The translations under genes were made by a program, and so were the position numbers. From Novosphingobium kunmingense (GTDB lineage: Bacteria; Pseudomonadota; Alphaproteobacteria; Sphingomonadales; Sphingomonadaceae): DNA of 64,000 nucleotides. The notes below the pieces were generated by a model that worked only from the letters and a program-made list of their open reading frames with translations, did not search any database and had not been told where the DNA came from. Shown here one piece after another: positions 38,068 to 47,286 of the stretch (its first letter is position 1; every line of letters starts with the position of its first letter). The DNA lies in assembly GCF_002813245.1 (NCBI RefSeq), contig NZ_PHUF01000002.1, positions 310,001 to 374,000 of the forward strand, given 5' to 3'.

Positions 38068-40187
38068 GCGCGGCCTTCGGCAGCGACGGCCTGTGGCCCA
38101 ATGTCGCAACCCTGGCGTGGGAAGCAGGGGCGCTGGCCTGCGTGATCGCGGGCGGCTGGCTTCTCGCCATGCCACGGCGCTACGGACCGGCCAGCCGGCC
38201 GCTCGGCATCGCGCTGGCGCTGACCGCGGTCTGGGCGCTGTCGGGCGCGTTCAACGGGCTGCACGATCCGGCCACGACGATGCTCGACTGCGTGCGCAAC
38301 CTGGCCTGGCTGTTCGCGCTCTACCGTCTGTTCTCGATCGACGGGCGTCACACTTCGATGGCCCCGATCCGGCCGATCCTTCTTGCGGTCGCCTTCGTCG
38401 AAGTGCTCAAGATCGGCGGCGTCATGGCCCTCCTGCGCACCGCTCCCGGTGCAGTCGAGCCGGTCGGCTTCCACACCTTCGTCTCGCTCGGCCTGCTCGT
38501 GTCGATCGGCGGGCTCGTGCTGGCCCACAACCTCTACGGCGGCGCTTCGGCCCAGGCCCGTCTCCTGCTGCGCTGGCCGGCGCTGGCGCTGGCGCTGTTG
38601 TGGGGGTTCGACCTGACCTATTACGTCATCGCCTATCTTTCCGGTTCGAGCCCGGTCGTGCTCGACGGGCTGCGCGGCGCGATGGGCCTGGTCTTTGCCG
38701 GCCTGGTCGTGCTGGGCGCGCGCGACGACAGCGTGCAGATCCGGTTCCGTCCCTCGCACGCCGCCACGTTCCAGAGCCTGTCGCTGCTCCTGATAGGCGG
38801 ATATCTGGTCGTCCTCGTCGCCATCGCGCAGTGGCTGGCCTTCTCGGGGACCGACTTTTCGGCGCAGATGCAGATCGGCTTCGTCGCCGTGGTCATGCTG
38901 GCCGGGCTGGCCGTCTTGCCTTCCAGGCGGCTGCGCGGGTGGCTTCGCGTCTCGCTGACCAAGCACCTGTTCGCGCACCGCTTCGACTATCGCGCCGAAT
39001 GGTTGCGCTTCACCCGCACGATCGGACAGGCCGGCGGCGATGCCGCATCGCTGGAAGAGCGTGCGATCCGTGCGCTGGCCGATATTACCGAAAGCCCCGC
39101 TGGACTGCTTCTCACCCGCGGTGAGGACGGCCTGTTCGAACTGGCCGCGCGCTGGCAATGGCCGACTGCCGACGTGCCGAGCGTCGCGCTCGACGCCGAG
39201 ACGGTCGGCGCTTTCGAGCAGACCGCCTTCGTCGCCGATATCGACGCGCTGCGGAACGGCGGATCGATGCCCGAGCGCTGCCCGCCGCTGCCCGATTGGC
39301 TGATGGCGGAACCGCGCGCGTGGAGTGCTGTGCCGCTGCTCCATTTCGATCGCCTGGTCGGCCTCGTCGTCCTGGCGCGGCCTGCCTATACCCGCGCGCT
39401 CGACTGGGAAGACTTCGACCTGCTGCGCGTCGCCGGGCGCCAGCTTGCCTCCTACCTCGCCGAGAGCAAGGGGCAGGAGGCGCTGGCCGAAGCCAGTCGG
39501 TTCGACGACTTCCACCGCCGCATCGCCTTCGTCATGCACGATATCAAGAACCTGGCGAGCCAGCTCAGCCTGCTTGCCCGCAACGCCGAACTGCATTCCG
39601 AGAATCCCGATTTCCGTGCCGACATGCTGCTGACGCTGCGCAATTCGGCGGACAAGCTCAACGCGCTGCTGGCGCGGCTGTCACGCTATGGTTCGATGTC
39701 GGTACAGAGCCTTGCGCCTGTCCGCGTCGATGAGATTGCCGCCCGTGTGGTCCAGCAATTCGCGGGGATCCACCCGGTCCTTCTGATCGAGAGCGAGGGC
39801 TGCGAGGTATCCGGCGAACCGGAATCGCTCGAACAGGTGATCCTCCACCTTGTCCAGAACGCGGTCGATGCCAGTGCTGCGGACAGCGAGGTCATGCTGC
39901 GGGTAACCTGCGACAACCTCAATGGCGGGATCGAGATCGTCGATTCCGGCTACGGAATGAGCGCCGAGTTCATCCGCAACCGCCTGTTTAAGCCGTTCGA
40001 TTCGACCAAGTCCGGCGGCTTCGGCATCGGCGCCTACGAGGCGCGCGAGCTGGTTCGCGCCATGGGCGGCCGCCTCGAGGTCGAGAGCCGCGAGGGCCTC
40101 GGCTCGCGCTTTGCCATTCATCTGCCGCTCGCCAGTTCGGCGGCGCTTCGCAAGTCCCTTGAACACGCCGGCAAGAAAGTCGCCTGA
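38064..40187 (+). CDS. prsK: XrtA/PEP-CTERM system histidine kinase PrsK
   Basis: Membrane sensor kinase thought to control PEP-CTERM/exopolysaccharide genes with PrsR. The 707 residues have a membrane region of about nine helices (residues 10-280), a GAF-like domain (about 320-470) and the kinase. The phospho-accepting His is residue 492 in VMHDIKNLASQLSLLARNAE. The ATP-binding region has HLVQNAVDASA, VDSGYGMSAEF and SGGFGIGAYEA. The start is set by the ATGA overlap with the sugar transferase gene. The stop overlaps the ATG of prsR by one base. Confidence 0.9.
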   Translation: MSAAFGSDGLWPNVATLAWEAGALACVIAGGWLLAMPRRYGPASRPLGIALALTAVWALSGAFNGLHDPATTMLDCVRNLAWLFALYRLFSIDGRHTSMAPIRPILLAVAFVEVLKIGGVMALLRTAPGAVEPVGFHTFVSLGLLVSIGGLVLAHNLYGGASAQARLLLRWPALALALLWGFDLTYYVIAYLSGSSPVVLDGLRGAMGLVFAGLVVLGARDDSVQIRFRPSHAATFQSLSLLLIGGYLVVLVAIAQWLAFSGTDFSAQMQIGFVAVVMLAGLAVLPSRRLRGWLRVSLTKHLFAHRFDYRAEWLRFTRTIGQAGGDAASLEERAIRALADITESPAGLLLTRGEDGLFELAARWQWPTADVPSVALDAETVGAFEQTAFVADIDALRNGGSMPERCPPLPDWLMAEPRAWSAVPLLHFDRLVGLVVLARPAYTRALDWEDFDLLRVAGRQLASYLAESKGQEALAEASRFDDFHRRIAFVMHDIKNLASQLSLLARNAELHSENPDFRADMLLTLRNSADKLNALLARLSRYGSMSVQSLAPVRVDEIAARVVQQFAGIHPVLLIESEGCEVSGEPESLEQVILHLVQNAVDASAADSEVMLRVTCDNLNGGIEIVDSGYGMSAEFIRNRLFKPFDSTKSGGFGIGAYEARELVRAMGGRLEVESREGLGSRFAIHLPLASSAALRKSLEHAGKKVA

Positions 40188-41551
40188 TGTCCCAGACCAA
40201 ACCCAAGCTGCTCATCGTCGAGGATGATCCCGGGCTGCAGGCGCAGCTCAAGTGGGCCTATCCCGACTTCGACGTGATCATCGCCGGCGATCGCGCCGCC
40301 GCGATCACCGCCCTTCGCGCCGAGGAGCCGGCCGTGGTCACGCTCGACCTCGGCCTGCCGCCCGATCCCGACGGGACCAGCGAAGGCTTTGCCGTCCTCG
40401 ACGAGATCATCGCGCTGAAGCCCGACACCAAGGTCATCGTCGCCTCGGGTCATGGCGCGCGCGAAAGCGCGCTCCAGGCGATCGCCAAGGGGGCCTACGA
40501 TTTCTATCAGAAGCCGGTCGATATCGAGGCCCTGGGCCTGATCGTGCGCCGCGCGCTGCAGCTTCACCATATCGAGGGCGAGAACCGACGCCTTGCCGTG
40601 CGCTCGGACGACGACAACCGCGTGCTCGGGCGGATGATCACCGGGGCGCCGGAAATGGTCAAGGTCGCGCGCACGATCGAGCGAGTCGCCAACACCAACG
40701 TTTCGGTCATGCTGCTGGGGGCCAGCGGCACCGGCAAGGAACTGCTGGCGCGCGGGCTGCACGAGGCGAGCGACCGCGCCGATGGTGCCTTCGTCGCGAT
40801 CAACTGCGCGGCGATCCCCGAAAATCTCCTCGAAAGCGAGCTGTTCGGACACGAGAAGGGCGCTTTCACCGGCGCAGTAAAGACAACCGAGGGCAAGATC
40901 GAGCAGGCCCATGGCGGCACGCTGTTCCTCGACGAAGTCGGCGACATTCCGCTTCCGCTGCAGGTCAAGCTTCTCCGCTTCCTTCAGGAACGGGTGATCG
41001 AACGGATCGGCTCGCGCAAGTCGATCGCGGTCGATACCCGCATCGTCTGCGCGACGCACCAGGACCTCGAGGCGATGATCGGCGACGGCCGGTTTCGCGA
41101 GGACCTGTTCTACCGGCTTGCCGAAATCGTCGTGAAGATCCCCAGCCTGGCCGAGCGGCCGGGCGACGCGGGACTTCTTGCCAAGGCCTTCCTCGCCCGC
41201 TTCGCGCGCGAGATGAACCCGCAGGTCAAGGGTTTCTCCGCCGATGCGCTGGCCGCGATCGACGCCTGGCACTGGCCGGGCAACGTGCGCGAGCTGGAAA
41301 ACCGGGTGAAACGCGCCGTGATCATGTCCGATGCCAGGCTGGTCCACGCCCATGATCTTGATCTCGCCGCGGACGAGGCTGACGACAGCCATTTGCTCAA
41401 CATCAAGGTGGCGCGCGAGGCGGCGGACCGGCGGGTGATCCGCCACGCTCTGGCGCGCAGCGAAGGCAACATCTCGAGTACGGCCAAGATGCTCGGGATC
41501 AGCCGGCCGACGCTCTACGACCTGCTCAAGCAGTATGACATGCAGGTCTGA
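40187..41551 (+). CDS. prsR: PEP-CTERM-box response regulator PrsR (sigma-54 activator)
   Basis: A 454-residue sigma-54-dependent transcription activator. The receiver domain has Asp54 in VTLDLGLPPD as the likely phosphorylation site. The AAA+ domain carries Walker A GASGTGKELLARGLHE and the sigma-54 contact loop EKGAFTGAVKTTEG, and the C-terminal Fis-type helix-turn-helix is SSTAKMLGISRPTLYDLLKQ. It is translationally coupled to prsK. The targets should have a -24/-12 promoter. I looked for one in front of this operon and found none convincing. Confidence 0.92.
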   Translation: MSQTKPKLLIVEDDPGLQAQLKWAYPDFDVIIAGDRAAAITALRAEEPAVVTLDLGLPPDPDGTSEGFAVLDEIIALKPDTKVIVASGHGARESALQAIAKGAYDFYQKPVDIEALGLIVRRALQLHHIEGENRRLAVRSDDDNRVLGRMITGAPEMVKVARTIERVANTNVSVMLLGASGTGKELLARGLHEASDRADGAFVAINCAAIPENLLESELFGHEKGAFTGAVKTTEGKIEQAHGGTLFLDEVGDIPLPLQVKLLRFLQERVIERIGSRKSIAVDTRIVCATHQDLEAMIGDGRFREDLFYRLAEIVVKIPSLAERPGDAGLLAKAFLARFAREMNPQVKGFSADALAAIDAWHWPGNVRELENRVKRAVIMSDARLVHAHDLDLAADEADDSHLLNIKVAREAADRRVIRHALARSEGNISSTAKMLGISRPTLYDLLKQYDMQV

Positions 41552-41557
41552 GCGGCG

Positions 41558-43030
41558 GTGAAGCCCGCCCTGTGCCTTGCCGCGGCACTTGTGGTGCTGA
41601 CCGCGCCGGGCAGGGCCGCCGCACCTGCGGCGAACGATCCGCTGGCCTGGGTCGAGAATGGGCGACGGCTCTATTCCCAAGGGGACCAGCTTGCCGCGAT
41701 CGACGCGGCGAACCGGGCGCTGCTGATCGATCCCGACAACGTCCGCGCGCTCGAACTGCGCGCCCAGATGCTGCGCGAGCAGGCGGGCTGGGTGGCGGCG
41801 CTCCCGCTATACGAACGTGCCTTGCTCGGTGACCCCCGGGATCTCGATCTGCTGGCCGGATACGCCGGGACGCTGGGGGAGGCCGGGCGCGTGCGCGACA
41901 TGCTGACCGTGACCCGTCGCATGATCGAGATCGACGCGAAGGATCCGCGATCCTGGTTCTTTCAGGCCGTGCTGGCGGCAAGGGCGGGCAAGACCAGCCT
42001 TGCCCGCAACCTGATTGCGCGGACGGGACGACGACTGGACGCCATGCCGGCGGCATCATTGCTGCGCGGCGCGCTGGAACTGGAGGCAGGAAATGCCAAT
42101 GTCGCGGCGACTATCCTCGACCCGCTGGTCCAAAGGCAACCTGCGAACACGACAGCGCAATTGCTGCTGGCGCGCGCGCTCTACGAAGCCGGCGACCTGC
42201 GCGGGCTGATCGGGCGGTTCACCGGCGCGGCGCAACGCCCCGATGCATCGCCCTATCTGCTTGCCGTGATGGGACGCGCGCTCGAGGAGGCGGGCGACCG
42301 CGCGGCGGCGGCGCCCTATCTCGACCGGCTTGCGGCGGCAAAGCCGCTGCCGGTCATGCCGATGCTCTACCAGCCAGCGAACGATGCCGCCGGAGCAGTG
42401 CGCGCGCGCTTGCTGGCCGGCGATCTCACGGGTGCCGATACACAGGCTGCAACTCTTGCCGAGCGGCGTCCCGGCATGTTTGAAGCCCAAGCCCTGGCCG
42501 GTGATGCAGCCTTGGCAAATGGCAAGGCACCGATCGCGCTCGACCGGTTCCGCAAGGCCATGCTGGTGCGGTTTCCCGAGCGCCTGCTACTGCGCACCAC
42601 CGAGGCGCTGGAGCAAACGGGGCAGGGGCGAAGCACGCCGGCGCTGGTCACCGGATATCATGCAGCCTTTCCCGGCAGCCTGCTGGCCAGCCGGCTTGCT
42701 GCCGGCCATGCTGCCCTGTCCGGGGACTGGGCGCGCAGCCGGTCCGATCTGGAAGATCTGGTCGCGCGAACCGGAACCCGCGATGGTCGCGTGATGGCGG
42801 ACCTGGCCTTGGCGCAACTCCAGACTGGGGACGCAGGGGCGGCGCTGGTCTCGGCGGAGCGCGCGGCGCAGCTTTTGCCCAACAGCGGATTCCCCGCCTT
42901 GGCCTGGGGGCTGGCTCTCAGCGAACTCGGCGAGCAGCCCGATCTTGCCCGCCAGTTGCTGCGGAAGGTTCGGTGCATCGAGGGTGACAGCCCGCGTCTT
43001 GCCGAGGCCTTGGACCGGGTCGGCAATTAG
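41558..43030 (+). CDS. Exported TPR-repeat protein in the prs operon
   Basis: A 490-residue protein with an N-terminal signal peptide (MKPALCLAAALVVLTAPGRA) and tetratricopeptide-like repeats over most of its length, for example YSQGDQLAAIDAANRALLID and ALLGDPRDLDLLAGYAGTLG. It should be periplasmic and a scaffold for protein contacts. Exosortase loci often carry a larger TPR protein (PrsT); this one is shorter, so I do not use that name. The start is GTG 41558, six bases after prsR. Confidence 0.75.
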   Translation: MKPALCLAAALVVLTAPGRAAAPAANDPLAWVENGRRLYSQGDQLAAIDAANRALLIDPDNVRALELRAQMLREQAGWVAALPLYERALLGDPRDLDLLAGYAGTLGEAGRVRDMLTVTRRMIEIDAKDPRSWFFQAVLAARAGKTSLARNLIARTGRRLDAMPAASLLRGALELEAGNANVAATILDPLVQRQPANTTAQLLLARALYEAGDLRGLIGRFTGAAQRPDASPYLLAVMGRALEEAGDRAAAAPYLDRLAAAKPLPVMPMLYQPANDAAGAVRARLLAGDLTGADTQAATLAERRPGMFEAQALAGDAALANGKAPIALDRFRKAMLVRFPERLLLRTTEALEQTGQGRSTPALVTGYHAAFPGSLLASRLAAGHAALSGDWARSRSDLEDLVARTGTRDGRVMADLALAQLQTGDAGAALVSAERAAQLLPNSGFPALAWGLALSELGEQPDLARQLLRKVRCIEGDSPRLAEALDRVGN

Positions 43031-43064
43031 CCCCCTCGACAAGCGGGAAACTTCGCCTAAAGCC

Positions 43065-43086
43065 AATTTCATCGATCGATTAAATT
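43065..43086. promoter_or_regulatory. 22-bp near-perfect palindrome before the racemase gene
   Basis: AATTTC-ATCGATCGAT-TAAATT is symmetric except for one base pair and is strikingly AT-rich for this genome. It ends seven bases before the ATG of the next gene, a position where a bound repressor (for example of the TetR type used for acyl-CoA genes) would block transcription or translation start. Confidence 0.5.
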
Positions 43087-43092
43087 TCGAGG

Positions 43093-44157
43093 ATGAGGAT
43101 GGCAGGCGTACTTTCTGGGGTAACCGTTATCGAACTGGCCGGGATCGGACCCGGCCCCTTTGCCGGCATGATGCTGGCCGATCATGGCGCGCGGGTGATC
43201 CGGGTCGAACGGCCGGGAACCAGCGGCCGGTTCGGTGACGGCGGCAACCGCGACATCCTCAACCGCAACCGCGAACGGGTCGAACTCGACCTCAAGGATC
43301 CAGCCGCGATCGCAAAATTGAAAGACATGGTGAAGACCGCCGACGCGCTGATCGAGGGTTATCGTCCCGGCGTGATCGAGCGCATGGGCATCGGCCCCGA
43401 CGTGCTGCTGGGCATCAATCCCAACCTGGTGATCGGACGCATGACCGGATGGGGCCAGGACGGACCGATGGCCCCGCTGGCCGGTCACGACATCAATTAT
43501 ATCGCGCTGTCGGGCGCTCTGCACACCTATGGCCGCAAGGGCCAGAAGCCGACCTTCCCGGTCAATGCTGTCGGCGATTTCGGCGGCGGCGGCATGATGC
43601 TGGCCTTCGGGGTGGTGGCCGCGCTGCTTCACGTTCGCAGCGGCGGGACCGGTCAGGTCGTGGACTGCGCGATGGTCGACGGTGCGGCTATTCTGTCGGC
43701 CATGACCTACACCTTCCTCGGCAACGGCCAATGGCAGGACGAGCGCGGCGTCAACATGCTCGACAGCGGCACGCACTTCTATGACACCTACGAGACGAGC
43801 GACGGGAAATACATCTCGCTCGGCTCGATCGAGCCTCAGTTCTATGCCCTGCTGATGGAAAAGACCGGCCTTGCCGGCGATGCCGATTTTGCCCAGCAGA
43901 TGAACCCGGCCAAGTGGGACGACCTCAAGCAGCGCATGACAGACCTGATCCTGACCAGGACGCGCGATGAATGGTGCGAGATCATGGACGGCACCGACAT
44001 CTGTTTCGCCCCGGTACTGAGCCTGCGCGAAGCGCCGAAGCATCCGCACAACGTGGCGCGGCGCACATTCGTCGAGGATGGCGGCATGGTCCAGCCGGCC
44101 CCGGCGCCGCGCTTTTCGGCAACGCCTGCACCGGCTCCCAGCCTGAAGGGGCGCTAG
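43093..44157 (+). CDS. CaiB/BaiF CoA-transferase family protein, alpha-methylacyl-CoA racemase-like
   Basis: A 354-residue family III CoA-transferase fold protein. It resembles alpha-methylacyl-CoA racemase, which inverts the 2-methyl centre of branched acyl-CoA before beta-oxidation. Evidence: VIELAGIGPGPFAGMMLADHG, the RMTGWGQDGPMAP segment, the catalytic-region His in GHDINYIALSGALH and the Asp in VGDFGGGGMML, both matching the racemase pair. A formyl- or succinyl-CoA transferase role is the alternative. A 22-bp palindrome lies right before the gene. It stands between the prs operon and an SBF transporter. Confidence 0.88.
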   Translation: MRMAGVLSGVTVIELAGIGPGPFAGMMLADHGARVIRVERPGTSGRFGDGGNRDILNRNRERVELDLKDPAAIAKLKDMVKTADALIEGYRPGVIERMGIGPDVLLGINPNLVIGRMTGWGQDGPMAPLAGHDINYIALSGALHTYGRKGQKPTFPVNAVGDFGGGGMMLAFGVVAALLHVRSGGTGQVVDCAMVDGAAILSAMTYTFLGNGQWQDERGVNMLDSGTHFYDTYETSDGKYISLGSIEPQFYALLMEKTGLAGDADFAQQMNPAKWDDLKQRMTDLILTRTRDEWCEIMDGTDICFAPVLSLREAPKHPHNVARRTFVEDGGMVQPAPAPRFSATPAPAPSLKGR

Positions 44158-44201
44158 GGTCCGGTTGCGTTGATGACGGGACGCAGGAATAGAGCGCTAC
44201 G

Positions 44202-45155
44202 ATGAGCGTTCTGTCCCGTATCGATCCGATGGTTCGGCTGCTGGTCGTGGCCATCGCCCTGGCGTTCGTCCTGCCGGTTCACGGTGCGGCGCGCGAGGCT
44301 GCGCAGTTCGTCGCCAACGCCGCGGTGTTCCTGCTGTTCTTCCTTAACGGCCTGCGGCTGCCGCGGCACGAGGTCTGGGAGGGCCTTGGCAACCACCGGC
44401 TGCTCTGGCCCCTCGTCGCCTGGGTCTTCGGCGCGATGGCCCTTGCAGGCTGCTTGGTCTGGCAGGCGGGGCAGGGATGGATGCCGCCGCTTATCGCGCT
44501 GGGGTTCCTCTATCTCGGCTGCCTGCCGTCAACGGTCCAGTCCGCGACGGCCTATTCGTCGCTTGCAGGCGGCAATGTTGCGAGCTCGGTCGTCGCCGCG
44601 GCGCTGCTCAACATCCTCGGCGTTTTCGTCACCGCGCCGCTGTTCTCGTTATTGGCGGGCAACGCGGGCGTCGGCTTTCACGCCGACGGGCTGGTCAAGG
44701 TCGTGGTCATCCTACTCGTCCCGTTCGTTCTCGGCCAGGCGCTGCAGGGGCGCCTCGGCAACTTGGTCAGGGATAACCGCCCTCTGGTGTCCGCCATGGA
44801 CCGGGGCTCGATCGCGATCGCTGTCTATGTCGCTTTCTCGGGCGCGGTGGCGACCCGGTTCTGGACCCAGATCGATGCTTCGGGCTGGCTATGGCTGGCA
44901 GGCGGCACCGCGCTGATGCTGGCGATCGGTCACGGGGGGGCCTGGCTGCTGGGCGGGGCGGTCGGCCTCGATCCGGCCAACCGCCGCACCATGCTTTTCG
45001 CCGGCGCGCAAAAGAGCATCGCGATGGGCGCGCCGCTGGCGACTGTGCTGTTTGCGCCGGCAGCGGCCGGGGCCATCCTGATGCCGATCCTGCTCTATCA
45101 TCTGGCGCAGCTGGTGCTGGCAGCGCCGCTCGCCGCGCGGCTCAGTCGGCCCTGA
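44202..45155 (+). CDS. Bile acid:sodium symporter family (SBF-like) permease
   Basis: Inner-membrane transporter of the SBF-like type. The 317 residues contain about ten hydrophobic segments. The family motifs are visible as FLYLGCLPSTVQSATAYSSL, where the CLPSTVQS segment marks the ion/substrate site, and TMLFAGAQKSIAMGAPLATV near the C-terminus. The substrate is unknown; bile acid itself is unlikely. It starts 44 bases after the racemase gene. Its 3' end overlaps the convergent DUF475 gene by 14 bases. Confidence 0.88.
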   Translation: MSVLSRIDPMVRLLVVAIALAFVLPVHGAAREAAQFVANAAVFLLFFLNGLRLPRHEVWEGLGNHRLLWPLVAWVFGAMALAGCLVWQAGQGWMPPLIALGFLYLGCLPSTVQSATAYSSLAGGNVASSVVAAALLNILGVFVTAPLFSLLAGNAGVGFHADGLVKVVVILLVPFVLGQALQGRLGNLVRDNRPLVSAMDRGSIAIAVYVAFSGAVATRFWTQIDASGWLWLAGGTALMLAIGHGGAWLLGGAVGLDPANRRTMLFAGAQKSIAMGAPLATVLFAPAAAGAILMPILLYHLAQLVLAAPLAARLSRP

Positions 45156-46212
45156 CCGCGGCTTCAAGCTCGGCTTCGGGGTGGCGGCGCTTGTGCCGCA
45201 CCGACCACCACAGCGACAGACCGATCAGCACCGCGCCGATCAGGCCGGTGATCGTTTCGGGAATGTGGAAACGCGCCGACAGCAGCATGATCGCGCCGAG
45301 CACGATGATCGCCCAGAAGGCCCCATGTTCGAGATAGCGGTATTCGGCCAGCGTACCCTGCTTGACCAGGTGGATGGTCATCGAACGCACGAACATGGCG
45401 CCGATCGACAGGCCCAGCGCGATGACGACCATGTTGTTCGACAAGGCGAAGGCGCCGATCACGCCGTCAAAGCTGAACGAGGCGTCGAGGACGTTGAGGT
45501 AGAGGAACCCGCCGAGCCCCGAGCGGACGATCTGGCCGTTCACGGTCATGGCCTGGTCGCGCATCTCGAGGATCGTGCTGATCGCTTCCACCGCGATGAA
45601 ACTGACCAGGCCGAGTGTGCCCGCGACCATGAAGGTCAGTGCCTCGTCCGGCGGCAGCATTCGCGAGATGAGGTAGAGCACGACGAGGAGCAAAGCGATC
45701 TCTGCGGCCTTGATGTTCGAGACCAGCGCCAGTTTCTGTTCGATCCAGCGAAGCCAGTGGATTTCCTTCTCGCCGTCGAAAAAGAACGACAGGCCGACCA
45801 TGGCGAGGAACGCACCGCCGAACCCGGCTATGCCGACGTGGGCGCTGCTGACGATCTGTTCGTATTCGTCCGGGTTGTTCAGCGACAGGCGCAGCGCATC
45901 GACGGGGCCAAGGCCCGCCGCGATCGCGACGATGGCCAGCGGGAAGACGATGCGCATGCCGAACACCGCGATAACCATGCCCCAGGTCAGGAAGCGTTTC
46001 TGCCAGACTTCGTCCATGTCTTTCAGAACCGCGGCGTTGACCACCGCGTTGTCGAACGACAGCGATACTTCGAGGATCGCCAGAACGAAGATGATCCACA
46101 ACATCGATGCCGTCGCGGCCATGCTGCCGCTTTGCGACCAGCCGTACCACGCGCCGAGCAGAAAGCAGGCGATCGTGAAGAAGATTGAGCCCTTGTAGAA
46201 ACGCATCAACAT
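45142..46212 (-). CDS. DUF475 (TerC-like) integral membrane protein
   Basis: A 356-residue inner-membrane protein of about eight helices. It carries the paired TerC-like motif with acidic residues inside the membrane: LEVSLSFDNAVVNAAVL near the N-terminus and DASFSFDGVIGAFALSNN in the second half. TerC relatives act in metal ion export, for example of manganese, so a metal-related role is plausible but inferred. Upstream, the palindrome ATCAATTGAT (46228-46237) lies in a short AT-rich gap before the start. The start is ATG 46212, with another in-frame ATG two codons later. Confidence 0.85.
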   Translation of the reverse strand: MLMRFYKGSIFFTIACFLLGAWYGWSQSGSMAATASMLWIIFVLAILEVSLSFDNAVVNAAVLKDMDEVWQKRFLTWGMVIAVFGMRIVFPLAIVAIAAGLGPVDALRLSLNNPDEYEQIVSSAHVGIAGFGGAFLAMVGLSFFFDGEKEIHWLRWIEQKLALVSNIKAAEIALLLVVLYLISRMLPPDEALTFMVAGTLGLVSFIAVEAISTILEMRDQAMTVNGQIVRSGLGGFLYLNVLDASFSFDGVIGAFALSNNMVVIALGLSIGAMFVRSMTIHLVKQGTLAEYRYLEHGAFWAIIVLGAIMLLSARFHIPETITGLIGAVLIGLSLWWSVRHKRRHPEAELEAAVRAD

Positions 46213-46227
46213 GGAAATGCCCTGTTT

Positions 46228-46237
46228 ATCAATTGAT
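46228..46237. promoter_or_regulatory. AT-rich palindrome upstream of the DUF475 gene
   Basis: ATCAATTGAT is a perfect 10-bp palindrome inside the 50-base gap between the panB stop and the DUF475 start. It lies 15 bases upstream of the DUF475 start codon, in the place for a control site. It could also be part of a -10 region. Confidence 0.3.
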
Positions 46238-46262
46238 TATTTTGCGACCGTGAAGAGCGCAA

Positions 46263-47132
46263 TCACTTGGGTTGGTAGGTCTGCTCGACGCCCGGAAAAG
46301 CGCGAGTGCGCACTTCGGATGCATAGCGCTCGGCGGCGGCGGAAATGGTGTCGGCGATGTTCTCGTAACGCTTCACGAACCGGGGCACGCGTTCGAACAT
46401 GCCCAGCATGTCTTCGGTGACCAAGACCTGCCCGTCGCACTGGTTCGACGCCCCGATGCCGATGATCGGGCATCCGGTCGCCTTGGTCGCCTCGATCGCG
46501 ATCGGTTCGACCACGCCCTCGATGACGATGGCAAAGGCCCCGGCCTGATCGAGCGCAACCGCGTCGGAGACGATCTTTGCGGCCTCGGCGGCGCTACGGC
46601 CGCGCGCGTTGTAGCCGCCGAGCGTGTTGACCGCCTGCGGCGTCAAGCCGACATGGCCCATCACCGGCACGCCGCGCTGCGAGAGAAAGGCCACCGTATC
46701 GGCCATGACCGCGCCGCCCTCGAGCTTGACTGCCGAGCAGCCGGTTTCGGCCAGGATCCGGGCCGCGCTTTCCAACGCTTGGTCGGGCGACCGCTCGTAG
46801 GTGCCGAACGGCAGGTCGACCACCACCGCCGCATGATAGGATCCGCGCACGACCGCCGCGCCGTGCGCGATCATCATGTCCAGCGTCACCTGCAGGCTGC
46901 TGGGGAGGCCGTAGATGACCTGGCCCAGCGAATCGCCGCACAGCAGGAGGTCGCAGTGCGCGTCGAGCAGCTGAGCCTGGCGCGCGGTATAAGCCGTCAG
47001 CATCACGACCGGTTCGGCCGTCGCGCCATCTTCCTTGCGCTGGCGGATCGCCGGGATGGACAGTCGGCGTAGCGGGGCGGGTGTCGGATGCGCGCGGCTG
47101 GTCGCCGTATCGAGTTGATAGGTCGTGGACAT
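46263..47132 (-). CDS. panB: 3-methyl-2-oxobutanoate hydroxymethyltransferase
   Basis: First committed step of pantothenate (coenzyme A) synthesis: it adds a hydroxymethyl group to 2-oxoisovalerate. The 289 residues contain [16 protein letters not shown], the metal-site [42 protein letters not shown] and [11 protein letters not shown]. panC is not adjacent. On the mRNA, ATGGGG-CTC-CCCCAT would form a short hairpin that covers the likely ribosome binding site and the start codon (47130-47145). Its substrate is also the oxoacid used by the bkd complex. Confidence 0.95.
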   Translation of the reverse strand: MSTTYQLDTATSRAHPTPAPLRRLSIPAIRQRKEDGATAEPVVMLTAYTARQAQLLDAHCDLLLCGDSLGQVIYGLPSSLQVTLDMMIAHGAAVVRGSYHAAVVVDLPFGTYERSPDQALESAARILAETGCSAVKLEGGAVMADTVAFLSQRGVPVMGHVGLTPQAVNTLGGYNARGRSAAEAAKIVSDAVALDQAGAFAIVIEGVVEPIAIEATKATGCPIIGIGASNQCDGQVLVTEDMLGMFERVPRFVKRYENIADTISAAAERYASEVRTRAFPGVEQTYQPK

Positions 47133-47286
47133 GGGGGAGCCCCATAGCCGAGCCGGTAAAGCTGGGGAAGGCTTGCTGTTTAGCGCTTGCCATTGGCCCC
47201 TTTGCCGTTAGCTTCCCGCGCAGGAAATAACATGCGGCGCTGTGCTTGGAATGTTGCGCAGACCGCCGCCAGTCTAGGGGACATGC

